9,355 nt of DNA from Lachnospiraceae bacterium (GTDB lineage: Bacteria; Bacillota; Clostridia; Lachnospirales; Anaerotignaceae). Location: assembly GCA_019422065.1 (NCBI GenBank), contig JAHZEA010000019.1:29441-38795 (forward strand). Direction: 5' to 3'. Below the pieces are notes generated by a model, which did no database searches, was not told the DNA's origin, and saw nothing but the letters and a program-made list of their open reading frames with translations. Shown here piece by piece: positions 1-6,740 of this stretch; positions within the stretch are counted from its first letter, which is position 1; each line of letters starts with the position of its first letter. The position numbers and the translations under genes were made by a program.

Positions 1-732
1 CAGCATTGATGATGGAAAATGCACAAGAGGCATAACCATACCTGTAAGATGACCGTACTGGCTTAAGGCATCAGTACTTTTTGGATACAGCGAAAGACGC
101 AGTGGTATAAGTATGTTTTCAACAGCCATTAAAAACGACGAAGCCGCTCTTGAGGCTGAAAGAGGAAGTGCCATTGATACAATCTTTCTAAAGCATGATG
201 ACAGGCTTATGCTCCGGCGGTTTTTGTTGTACTGTTTTTTGTCTGTTGAAAAAAATAAAAATGCGGCTGTAAGCAAAAATGAAAATGTTTCACCAAGCAC
301 AACACCTACTACTGCGGCAGAGCAGGCGCTCTCTATAGTGTCAGGTGAGTAAACAGCCATAATGGCGGCCAGAGACAGCATTCTTACTGCCTGCTCAAAT
401 ATTTGGGATAACGCCGGAAAAATATTGTTCTGTCGGCCTAAAAAGTATCCTTTTATACATGAGCCTGCGGCCATAAAAGGCAGACAAAGGCTTAATATTT
501 TTAAAGGTGCCGCACCGCGAATGTCTTTAATAAAGTATTCAGCTGCAAAATTTGCGTTAAAGTACATAAGAATACTTATTGTTATGCTTAATGAAAGGCT
601 TATGCCAAGGGCAGCTTTAAGTATTGTAATTGAGTTTGAAACAGAGTTTTCATTTGTCTGTTCCGCAGTAAGTTTTGATACAGTTGTAGTTATGCCTGAA
701 GCGGTTATTGAGTAGCATAATATATATAAAGG
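1..732 (-). pseudogene. spoVB: SpoVB-like flippase, downstream part (interrupted by the element; runs off left edge)
   Basis: Reading from 732 down to 1 on the minus strand gives 244 uninterrupted codons starting P-L-Y-I-L-C-Y-S-I-T-A-S-G-I. No start codon or ribosome site fits this frame at its upstream end, where an in-frame TAA lies just inside the element (749-751 region), so it is a gene fragment and not a gene. It matches the MOP-superfamily polysaccharide/lipid II flippases of the SpoVB type: the S-G-I-x-x-x-V-S-K-L-x-A-E signature is followed by hydrophobic helices, then a K-G-Y-F-L-G-R-Q-N-N block with S-Q-I-F-E-Q-A-V-R, and later P-L-S-A-S-R plus an I-L-I-P-L-R-L block. Family members number about 500 residues, so the last roughly 200 lie outside the window. 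In sporulating bacilli SpoVB acts in the forespore outer membrane in cortex peptidoglycan synthesis. The lack of any frameshift or stop argues against decay. It could be a non-sporulation paralogue of the same family. Confidence 0.88.
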
Positions 733-757
733 TGCTGTTTTTTAATAGGGAAAAATT
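731..757. repeat. Left att junction: core GG plus 25-nt terminal inverted repeat
   Basis: The GG core is at 731-732, followed by the arm TGCTGTTTTTTAATAGGG and then AAAAATT to 757. This arm is the inverted counterpart of 8250-8274, with 22 of 25 positions agreeing without gaps; the three mismatches cluster in the A/T part of the arm. To the left lies the spoVB continuation. An AGCTTA motif follows at 764-769, with its inverse just inside the right repeat at 8243-8248. Inverted arms around a 2-bp core are the normal design of phage-side att sites for large serine recombinases. Confidence 0.82.
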
Positions 758-820
758 TAAAAGAGCTTAAAAATTAATTTATTATTGGTTTTTTGTAGTA
801 TTAAATAGGTTTTGCACATA

Positions 821-854
821 ACAAAAACAGACAGGGTGGGCTGTCTGTTTTTGT
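821..854 (-). terminator. Rho-independent terminator of ilvD
   Basis: A perfect 14-bp inverted repeat (ACAAAAACAGACAG at 821-834 and CTGTCTGTTTTTGT at 841-854) surrounds a 6-nt loop, about 60 bp past the ilvD stop. Read on the minus strand the hairpin ends in a T-rich run. It should also work from the other side, because the outer stem is A/T-rich both ways. It stands between ilvD and the downstream spoVB half, so it would keep ilvD transcription from running into the spoVB fragment. Confidence 0.85.
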
Positions 855-912
855 AATTAAAACATAAATTAAAAACTGAATAAAAAATTATGCTTAATTC
901 TGTATTAAATTT

Positions 913-2577
913 TTAGTCCATAAATACGGCGCCTGTGTTAGCACTTGTTACAAGCTGTCTGTAACGTTTAAGGTAGCCGTTAGGAACTTCTTTAAGTATT
1001 GGCTTAAAGCTTTCACGACGTTTAGCAAGTGTTGCTTCATCAACGTCAACATTAAGTGTGTTGTTGTTCATATCTATTGATATAATGTCGCCTTCTTCAA
1101 TAAGGCCTATAGGTCCGCCGGCTGCTGCCTCAGGTGAAATATGGCCTATTGAAGCGCCTCTTGAAGCACCGGAAAAACGTCCGTCTGTAATAAGGGCAAC
1201 TGAGCTGTCAAGACCAAGACCGGCAAGTGTTGCTGTTGGAGCAAGCATTTCTCTCATACCAGGGCCGCCTTTAGGGCCTTCGTATCTTATAACAATTACA
1301 TCACCCGGAACAATTTTTCCTGCTGTCATAGCGTCAATACATTCTTCTTCACTGTTAAATACTCTTGCAGGGCCTTTATGCACAAGCATTTCAGGAAGTA
1401 CGGCACCTTTTTTAACAACAGCACCGTCTGGAGCTATATTTCCCCATAAAACAGCAAGTCCGCCGTCTGGTGAGTAAGCTGTTTCTTTGCTTCTTATAAC
1501 CTGTGGATTGCGTATTTTAGCATTTTTAATATTTTCGGCTATTGTTTTGCATGTGCATGTCATAAGGCTTGTGTCAAAAAGACCATAGCTTTCAAGCTCT
1601 TTCATAAGGGCACTTAATCCGCCGGCTTCTTCAAGGTCAACAAGACAGTCGGCACCGGCAGGAGCTAATTTAACCAAATGTGGTGTTTCTTTGCTTATTC
1701 TGTTAATATCTTCAAAATCTATTGTAAGTCCAGCCTCATGAGCTATAGCAGGAAGATGTAAAGCTGTGTTTGTGGAGCAGCCAAGAGCCATATCAGCATG
1801 AAGGGCATTTTCAAGGGCTTTTGCTGTAACAATATCCCTTGGTCTTAAATCTTTTTCAAGTATTTCCATTATTTTCATTCCGGCTTCTTTTGCAAGACGT
1901 ATTCTTCCGGAATTTACAGCAGGAATTGTGCCGTTTCCTGGAAGACCCATACCTATAATTTCTGTAAGACAGTTCATTGAGTTAGCTGTAAACATGCCGG
2001 CGCAGCTTCCGCAGCCAGGACAAGTGTTGTTTTCAACGTCCATAGCTTCTTCTTCAGTGCATAATCCCTGTTCAAGCTTTGGTATAAACTCATAACCGTT
2101 GGAATATGTAGTTTTTGAGCCGTCCATAAGTTTACCCGGCATCATAGGGCCACCGCTTACAAATATACTTGGCAGGTTAAGCCTTAAAGCAGCCATAAGC
2201 ATGCCCGGAACAATTTTATCGCAGTTAGGTATAAAAACAAGAGCGTCGAATGGGTGGGCGTTAGCCATAATCTCTACACTGTCAGCAATATGCTCACGGC
2301 TTATAAGTGAGTAGTGCATACCGTCGTGTCCCATAGCAAGGCCGTCGCATACGCCTATAGCCGGGAACTCAAAAGGTGTACCGCCGGCAAGACGTATTCC
2401 GTCTTTAACAGCCTGTGAAATTAAACCAAGGTGCATGTGGCCAGGTATAATATCGTTTTTAGCGCTTACAACACCTATAAGAGGTCTTTCTATTTCGGCA
2501 TCAGTAAGGCCTAATGCCTTTAATAATGTTCTGTGAGGAAGTTTTTTAGGTCCTTTTTTAATAGCATCGCTTCGCAT
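913..2577 (-). CDS. ilvD: Dihydroxy-acid dehydratase (IlvD/Edd family), 554 aa
   Basis: This is an iron-sulfur lyase which, if orthodox, converts 2,3-dihydroxy-3-methylbutanoate to 2-oxoisovalerate and the methylpentanoate homologue to 2-oxo-3-methylvalerate, in cytoplasmic valine/isoleucine synthesis. The length is normal for IlvD. The family blocks are in order: N-D-I-I-P-G-H (41-47), D-G-x-A-M-G-H (78-84), P-N-C-D-K-I-V-P-G-M (117-126, Cys119), C-P-G-C-G-S-C (186-192), F-T-A-N-S-M-N-C-L (196-204), and near the C-terminus D-G-R-F-S-G-A-S-R-G with G-H-I-S-P-E-A. Gly46 in the P-G-H position, as in the E. coli enzyme, fits the [4Fe-4S] group better than the plant/mycobacterial [2Fe-2S] group, which has Cys there. 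The ATG follows AAGGAGAT at 2591-2584 with 6-8 nt spacing. No other ilv or leu gene is present, so it is an orphan step. Its G+C is higher than that of the recombinases. A related sugar-acid dehydratase role cannot be excluded, since the divergent regulator is of a type often found with such enzymes. Confidence 0.95.
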   Translation of the reverse strand: MRSDAIKKGPKKLPHRTLLKALGLTDAEIERPLIGVVSAKNDIIPGHMHLGLISQAVKDGIRLAGGTPFEFPAIGVCDGLAMGHDGMHYSLISREHIADSVEIMANAHPFDALVFIPNCDKIVPGMLMAALRLNLPSIFVSGGPMMPGKLMDGSKTTYSNGYEFIPKLEQGLCTEEEAMDVENNTCPGCGSCAGMFTANSMNCLTEIIGMGLPGNGTIPAVNSGRIRLAKEAGMKIMEILEKDLRPRDIVTAKALENALHADMALGCSTNTALHLPAIAHEAGLTIDFEDINRISKETPHLVKLAPAGADCLVDLEEAGGLSALMKELESYGLFDTSLMTCTCKTIAENIKNAKIRNPQVIRSKETAYSPDGGLAVLWGNIAPDGAVVKKGAVLPEMLVHKGPARVFNSEEECIDAMTAGKIVPGDVIVIRYEGPKGGPGMREMLAPTATLAGLGLDSSVALITDGRFSGASRGASIGHISPEAAAGGPIGLIEEGDIISIDMNNNTLNVDVDEATLAKRRESFKPILKEVPNGYLKRYRQLVTSANTGAVFMD

Positions 2578-2583
2578 TTGAAC

Positions 2584-2591
2584 ATCTCCTT
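2584..2591 (-). promoter_or_regulatory. Ribosome binding site of ilvD
   Basis: AAGGAGAT on the minus strand is a near-perfect anti-16S match, placed 6 nt before the ATG. It supports the M-R-S-D start, which is also the usual clostridial IlvD N-terminus. Confidence 0.85.
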
Positions 2592-2602
2592 TATTTTAAA
2601 AT

Positions 2603-2613
2603 CAGTCATACAA
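2603..2613. promoter_or_regulatory. Candidate GntR operator 1 (ilvD side)
   Basis: CAGTCATACAA fits the GT-N3-AC half-site arrangement common for FadR-subfamily regulators. It is part of a 14-bp repeat AGTCATACAACTTT (2604-2617) that recurs at 2690-2703 with a single change. It lies just downstream of the predicted ilvD transcription start, a place where a bound repressor would block ilvD. Confidence 0.6.
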
Positions 2614-2623
2614 CTTTGTATTG

Positions 2624-2652
2624 ATATTAACTAAAAATTCCTTAAATGTCAA
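2624..2652 (-). promoter_or_regulatory. Sigma-A promoter of ilvD
   Basis: On the minus strand there is a consensus -35 TTGACA (2652-2647), 17 bp, then TAATAT (2629-2624). The expected start near 2617 gives a leader of about 40 nt, with no T-box or attenuator visible in it. The -35 lies only 7 bp from the -35 of the divergent gntR promoter, so the two polymerase sites face away from each other and probably interfere. Confidence 0.82.
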
Positions 2653-2659
2653 CACTATA

Positions 2660-2688
2660 TAGACAATTTTATTGTTTTTTGGTAAAAT
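2660..2688 (+). promoter_or_regulatory. Sigma-A promoter of the gntR gene (and possibly the recombinase run)
   Basis: TAGACA (2660-2665), exactly 17 bp, then TAAAAT (2683-2688): five of six matches in each hexamer. The expected start is near 2695, inside the second operator-like repeat. With no clear terminator after the regulator gene, this promoter could also drive the recombinases downstream. Confidence 0.72.
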
Positions 2689-2699
2689 TAGTCTTACAA
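2689..2699. promoter_or_regulatory. Candidate GntR operator 2 (gntR side)
   Basis: TAGTCTTACAA fits the same T-x-GT-N3-AC-x-A pattern. The longer repeat AGTCTTACAACTTT (2690-2703) matches operator 1 at 13 of 14 positions, in direct orientation and 86 bp away. It covers the predicted start site of the gntR promoter, as expected for autorepression. Confidence 0.6.
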
Positions 2700-2736
2700 C
2701 TTTAGAATTTTAATATTTTTGTAAAGGGTGAAAAAA

Positions 2737-3423
2737 ATGAAAGGCCAGTTTATACCGGTAAGTCAAACAATAGCAAACAGAATCAGTGATATGATTTTTT
2801 TGGATAAAAAATACATGCCCGGCAGCAAACTGCCTAACGAGTATGATTTAAGCGCGGAATTGGGTGTAAGCCGTGCTTCTTTAAGAGAGGCTATTAAGAT
2901 TTTAGCTGCAAAAGGCATTCTTGTTATAAAAAGGGGAAGCGGTACTTTTGTTTCTAATTCAATGGGCGAAAACGATGACATTTATGGAATGAAATACCTT
3001 GAGGACAAGAAAAAGCTTGTTAAGCATTGGTTTGAGTTTAGGCTTATATTAGAGCCTAAAAGTGCAAGGCTTGCTGCAGAAAACGCTGATGAAAAGCAGA
3101 TTGATAAAATTTGTGATATTTCTGAAAAAATAACCCAGTTAATTAAATCAGGAGAGCCTTTTACAAAGGAAGACCAACAGTTTCATGCTTTAATTGCCGA
3201 AGCTACTAAAAACGATGTAATTAAGCTTACAATGCCATCTATAGAAAGTGCCGTTAGTGATGCCATACAAACATCAACCAAAGCAGGGCATACCGAAAAA
3301 TCCAACGAAAACGCTCTTTTGTATCATCCATCAATAGCACGATTTATAAAATACCGCGATGGCGACGGAGCTGAAATGGCAATGCGGTTTCATATTTTAA
3401 GAGGTTTAAAGGATTTGGAATAG
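2737..3423 (+). CDS. GntR-family regulator, FadR subfamily (FCD domain), 228 aa
   Basis: The N-terminal winged helix (about residues 8-73) has P-G-S-K-L-P-N-E-Y-D-L-S, then the recognition helix region G-V-S-R-A-S-L-R-E-A-I-K and the wing R-G-S-G-T-F-V. The C-terminal FCD domain (about 92-222) carries E106 in R-L-I-L-E-P and the complete metal/ligand set D146-x3-H150, H197 and H219. FCD proteins usually sense small carboxylates and release DNA or bind it more tightly on binding. ATG 2737 is preferred over the GTG at 2728 because AAAGGGTG lies 6-8 nt ahead of the ATG, whereas the GTG would overlap it. Divergent placement next to ilvD, plus two operator-like repeats, make ilvD and itself the likely targets. 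The first recombinase starts 59 bp downstream on the same strand with no terminator hairpin, so the genes may be cotranscribed. The ligand is unknown. Confidence 0.93.
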   Translation: MKGQFIPVSQTIANRISDMIFLDKKYMPGSKLPNEYDLSAELGVSRASLREAIKILAAKGILVIKRGSGTFVSNSMGENDDIYGMKYLEDKKKLVKHWFEFRLILEPKSARLAAENADEKQIDKICDISEKITQLIKSGEPFTKEDQQFHALIAEATKNDVIKLTMPSIESAVSDAIQTSTKAGHTEKSNENALLYHPSIARFIKYRDGDGAEMAMRFHILRGLKDLE

Positions 3424-3482
3424 TATTTATTTACTCTAATTTGAATATAAATGTAAAAAACAGTTGAAAGGTATACATTAAT

Positions 3483-4943
3483 TTGAAACAGTGCAGTGTT
3501 ATAGCTATTTACATGCGCCTTTCGGCTCAAGACGAAAACAACGGGGAAAGCGAAAGCATATCAAACCAAAGAAAGCTGTTATATGATTTTATAGGTTCAA
3601 AATGCGATTTAAAGAACAGTCGTGTTTTGGAGTTTGCCGATGACGGATATACCGGTACAAATACCAGCCGGCCGGGACTTATAAGTTTAGTTAAGTCAAT
3701 AAAACAAAATGATATAGATTGTGTTATAGTAAAAGACTTTTCCAGACTTTCAAGGAATTATATTGATTTAGGCGGCTTTGTGGAGTATCTTTTTCCTGCT
3801 TTTAATGTAAGACTTATATCTGTTAACGACTGCTATGACAGTTTAAACTGCAAAATACCATACTTGGATATACCTTTTAAAGGTATTATGAATGAATATT
3901 ACAGCCGGGACTTATCTGAGAAAATTAAAACAACAAAACGACAGTTAATAAAAAACGGTGAAATTAAAATTAGCCGGCCTTTTTACGGTTATAAAAAAGA
4001 CAATACAGGAAAAATGTATGTTGTTGATGAAAAAACAGCCGGTGTGGTTAAATTTATATTTGATTGTGCCAAAAACGGCTTAAGTGCCGGACAAATTGCT
4101 TCACTGCTTAATGAAAAAAATATTCCTACGCCTTGCCAGAATATAAGAAAAAAAGAATTAAGGCAATTTTGGAATACAACTAAAATACGAGATATTTTAA
4201 ATGATGAACGTTATACCGGAACACTTATATTAGGACGGTATGCATCAAATAATATAAAAACGCCTGTAAAAGTGCCTGAGGAAAAATGGCATAAATTTTA
4301 CGGGCGTTTTGAGCCTATAATTGATAAAGGGCTTTTTTTTAATGTCCAGAACCAGCTGAATAAAGGCAGAATAAAAAGGCCGATAAAAAGGAAAGAATAT
4401 CACCCGTTTTACAGAAAAGTTTACTGCGGTGTATGCGGCAGTACTCTCTATCACTCGGGTTGTGGCAAAAAGCAGTATTTTTACTGCAAAAGAGCCAAAA
4501 AAGATACTGAAAATATGTGTTTTAAACATACTCTTAAATACAATGCTTTAGAATTTGCTGTAATTAAAGTACTTAATTTTAATGCTTCGGTTTTAGGTTT
4601 TAACATGTGCTTTAATAATAATGCTGATTTATGTGTTTTTAATAAAAAGAGTTATGATTTAAAAAATAATACTTCAAAATCCGTAAAATTAAAAGCTCAG
4701 GCTTATGAAATGTATAAGTGCGGTAAAATTGCGCCAGATGAGTTTTTGAATGAATTAGATTATATAAATAAAACTAAAAATGAACTTTCTGATAGAAAAA
4801 ACGATTTTAATTTACCCTGCGGTGAAAAAGATTGTAACACTTTTTTAAACTGCGCCATAAAAGTATTTATAAATAGAATAAATGTTTACAGCCCTAAAGA
4901 AGTAGAGATATTTTTAAACTTTTCAAATCCGTTTAAACAATAA
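3483..4943 (+). CDS. Large serine recombinase 1, 486 aa
   Basis: Site-specific recombinase that cuts DNA through a covalent serine link. The resolvase domain (about 1-150) has the catalytic Ser14 in Y-M-R-L-S, D-D-G-Y-T-G (53-58), the R-P pair (63-64), and V-K-D-F-S-R-L-S-R-N-Y (83-93) with its active-site arginines. The recombinase domain (about 160-300) begins at P-F-Y-G-Y and includes the R-Y-T-G-T block. A zinc ribbon follows with C315, C318, C335 and C346, then a Lys/Asn-rich C-terminal part ending E-I-F-L-N-F-S-N-P-F. The start is TTG, with GAAAGG 11 nt upstream; the first downstream ATG (3513) would remove the first strand and is unlikely. It is first of the recombinase run. All catalytic residues seem present. 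Confidence 0.94.
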   Translation: MKQCSVIAIYMRLSAQDENNGESESISNQRKLLYDFIGSKCDLKNSRVLEFADDGYTGTNTSRPGLISLVKSIKQNDIDCVIVKDFSRLSRNYIDLGGFVEYLFPAFNVRLISVNDCYDSLNCKIPYLDIPFKGIMNEYYSRDLSEKIKTTKRQLIKNGEIKISRPFYGYKKDNTGKMYVVDEKTAGVVKFIFDCAKNGLSAGQIASLLNEKNIPTPCQNIRKKELRQFWNTTKIRDILNDERYTGTLILGRYASNNIKTPVKVPEEKWHKFYGRFEPIIDKGLFFNVQNQLNKGRIKRPIKRKEYHPFYRKVYCGVCGSTLYHSGCGKKQYFYCKRAKKDTENMCFKHTLKYNALEFAVIKVLNFNASVLGFNMCFNNNADLCVFNKKSYDLKNNTSKSVKLKAQAYEMYKCGKIAPDEFLNELDYINKTKNELSDRKNDFNLPCGEKDCNTFLNCAIKVFINRINVYSPKEVEIFLNFSNPFKQ

Positions 4944-4968
4944 ATTAATAACAGTATTAGCAAAGCTC

Positions 4969-4991
4969 ATATTTTTTTATAGAAAAAATAT
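4969..4991. other. A/T-only hairpin in the gap after recombinase 1
   Basis: ATATTTTTT (4969-4977) and AAAAAATAT (4983-4991) can pair over a 5-nt loop. It has no G:C pair, so it is a weak structure and at best a minor terminator or processing point between recombinase 1 and the small gene. It may equally be a chance product of the A+T-rich gap. Confidence 0.3.
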
Positions 4992-5023
4992 AATTAATTA
5001 AAAAGTTGTTGGGGAATTTTTGT

Positions 5024-5236
5024 ATGACCGAAAATAACGGAGAAATAAAAGATATTGAAAATATTGTGTTTACGGATAAAATGACTAAAGAAGAAAGAAT
5101 GACGTATTTTATTGAGCAAATAGGAAATCCTTATGTTTTTAAATGCGGCGACATAACTGTTAAAATTAAATATGCCGATAATGGTCCGTCTTTTGAGGAT
5201 TGTTTTAAAGAATATATGGACTCATTGGACATTTAG
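5024..5236 (+). CDS. Small acidic protein, TnpW-like, 70 aa
   Basis: The ATG at 5024 (M-T-E-N-N-G-E) is chosen because GGGGAA lies about 8 nt ahead; a TTG at 5006 has no such site. The protein is acidic with a short patterned core: I-G-N-P-Y-V-F, then G-D-I-T-V-K-I-K-Y, then a helix F-E-D-C-F-K-E-Y-M-D-S-L. This strand-strand-helix arrangement recalls the small TnpW-type proteins that accompany serine recombinases in Firmicute transposons, where the function is not well established. Similarity is by overall pattern, not a firm motif. Its stop is 2 nt before the ATG of recombinase 2, so the two are almost surely translationally coupled. It could be an accessory factor or directionality factor for the recombinases; that is inference. 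Confidence 0.72.
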   Translation: MTENNGEIKDIENIVFTDKMTKEERMTYFIEQIGNPYVFKCGDITVKIKYADNGPSFEDCFKEYMDSLDI

Positions 5237-5238
5237 GT

Positions 5239-6726
5239 ATGGTAAAAAAGTATAAAGCCGCCGCATATTTAAGGCTTTCAAAAGACGATGGGGATAAAGA
5301 CGAGAGCAACAGCATACAAAGCCAAAGAAAAATTATATCTGAATTTATAAAAAGCAGGGACGACATTGAGCTTATTAATGAAAGGACGGATGATGGTTTT
5401 TCCGGCGTAAATTTTGAAAGACCAGCTTTTAAAGCTTTAATTGATGATATAAAAAATGGCAGTATAAACTGCGTTATAGTAAAGGATTTATCACGGCTTG
5501 GGCGAAACTATATCCAATCAGGGTACTACATAGAGCGTTTTTTTCCTTCAGAAGGTGTAAGATTTATTGCTGTAACAGACTGTATAGACAGCTTAAAAAA
5601 AGGCTTTGGCGACAGCCTTTTAGTACCATTTAAAAATCTGCTGAATGATTCTTACAGTGCTGATATATCATCTAAAATACGGGCCAGCCTTGATATAAAG
5701 CGCAAAAATGGCGAGTATATAGGCGCCTTTGCACCATATGGATATAAAAAGGATATTGAAAATAAAAATCAGCTTATTAAAGATGAGTATTCGTCTTTTG
5801 TAGTGAAAAATATATTTTTAATGGCTTTTTTAGGTGCAAGCTGTGGACGAATAGCTGAAAAACTTAATAATACAGGTATTTTGCCCCCTAAGGAATATTA
5901 TATAAAAAGAACAGCAGAAACAACAAAAGAAGTTATAAGCTGGAGCGGAGCCGAGGTAAAAAACATACTTACAAACGAGGTTTATATTGGCAACCTTGTT
6001 CAGGGCAAAAAAAGTACACCTAATCATAAAATTAAAAAATACAGTTTAAAGCCAAAAGATATGTGGTTTAAAGTAAGCGGAACACATGAGTCTGTTGTAA
6101 ATAAAAGTATTTTTAATACAGTAAACAGAGTTATAAAAATTCCGGCAAGAACATATTGTTCTTGCCAAAGCTTTTATCTGCTTTCTGGTATTTTGTTCTG
6201 TGGAAAATGCCAAAGAAAAATGGTTCATCATACAATAAATTCAAATAATGTTAAATATATGTATTACATGTGCTCAGGCTACAAAAAAGGCCTGTGCAAA
6301 AACAGCGCTGTAGACAGTGTAAGTATTGAAAACACAGTTGCAAATGTTATAAATATGTATGCACATTTATATTTAGGCAATAAAAGCGTTTATGAAATTA
6401 ATTCAAAACTAAAAGATTTGAGTAGTATTTTAAATACTGAGTATGAAATAAAAGTGCTTGAAGAAAGAAAAAATGATATAACCCGCATTGTTAGTTATAT
6501 AGATTTAGACAGGAAAAAAGGTGTTATTTCAGAAAATGATGCCAAAGAATTGAAAAATTTTTACTTAAAAGAAACAGAAGCAATTATAAAAAGGATAAAC
6601 GGACTTTTAAACGCAAAACCTAAATATGATATTGGTCACCAAAGAACTGCTTTAGCTGAGCTTATAGATAAAATATTAGTAACAAGCAGTAATTTAATAG
6701 AAATTGAGCTGAATTTTAATTTTTAG
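5239..6726 (+). CDS. Large serine recombinase 2, 495 aa
   Basis: Same architecture as its neighbours. The resolvase domain has catalytic Ser14 (Y-L-R-L-S), D-D-G-F-S-G (51-56), N-F-E-R-P (58-62) and V-K-D-L-S-R-L-G-R-N-Y (81-91). The linker P-F-K-N-L-L-N-D-S-Y-S-A-D-I-S is followed by the recombinase domain from A-P-Y-G-Y (165-169) to about 300, a zinc ribbon C321, C324, C345, C353, and a coiled-coil stretch rich in Glu/Lys (about 385-460). Ends I-E-I-E-L-N-F-N-F. No strong ribosome site lies ahead of the ATG, and the upstream small gene stops 2 nt before it, which fits translational coupling. Of the three it keeps the canonical motifs best. Intact by every visible residue. Confidence 0.95.
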   Translation: MVKKYKAAAYLRLSKDDGDKDESNSIQSQRKIISEFIKSRDDIELINERTDDGFSGVNFERPAFKALIDDIKNGSINCVIVKDLSRLGRNYIQSGYYIERFFPSEGVRFIAVTDCIDSLKKGFGDSLLVPFKNLLNDSYSADISSKIRASLDIKRKNGEYIGAFAPYGYKKDIENKNQLIKDEYSSFVVKNIFLMAFLGASCGRIAEKLNNTGILPPKEYYIKRTAETTKEVISWSGAEVKNILTNEVYIGNLVQGKKSTPNHKIKKYSLKPKDMWFKVSGTHESVVNKSIFNTVNRVIKIPARTYCSCQSFYLLSGILFCGKCQRKMVHHTINSNNVKYMYYMCSGYKKGLCKNSAVDSVSIENTVANVINMYAHLYLGNKSVYEINSKLKDLSSILNTEYEIKVLEERKNDITRIVSYIDLDRKKGVISENDAKELKNFYLKETEAIIKRINGLLNAKPKYDIGHQRTALAELIDKILVTSSNLIEIELNFNF

Positions 6727-6740
6727 GCAGGTGGTTTTGC

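Noticed and set aside
113..715. Two plus-strand open frames of 79 and 117 codons
   Set aside because: They are antisense shadows of the spoVB continuation, which reads without a stop on the minus strand and has clear family motifs. Neither shadow has a good ribosome site or a recognisable product.
821..854. The 14-bp perfect inverted repeat as the left att site or transposon end
   Set aside because: The spoVB frame and the counterpart of the right arm place the junction at 731-757. The repeat has a T-run and lies just after the ilvD stop, so it is a terminator.
1058..2314. Plus-strand open frames opposite ilvD
   Set aside because: Proline/serine-rich shadows of a strongly conserved minus-strand gene, with no ribosome site.
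2728..2736. GTG at 2728 as the start of the GntR regulator
   Set aside because: It overlaps the AAAGGGTG ribosome site that is well spaced for ATG 2737, and the three added residues carry no conserved sequence.
5006..5023. TTG at 5006 as the start of the small protein
   Set aside because: No ribosome site lies ahead of it, while GGGGAA is well placed for ATG 5024.
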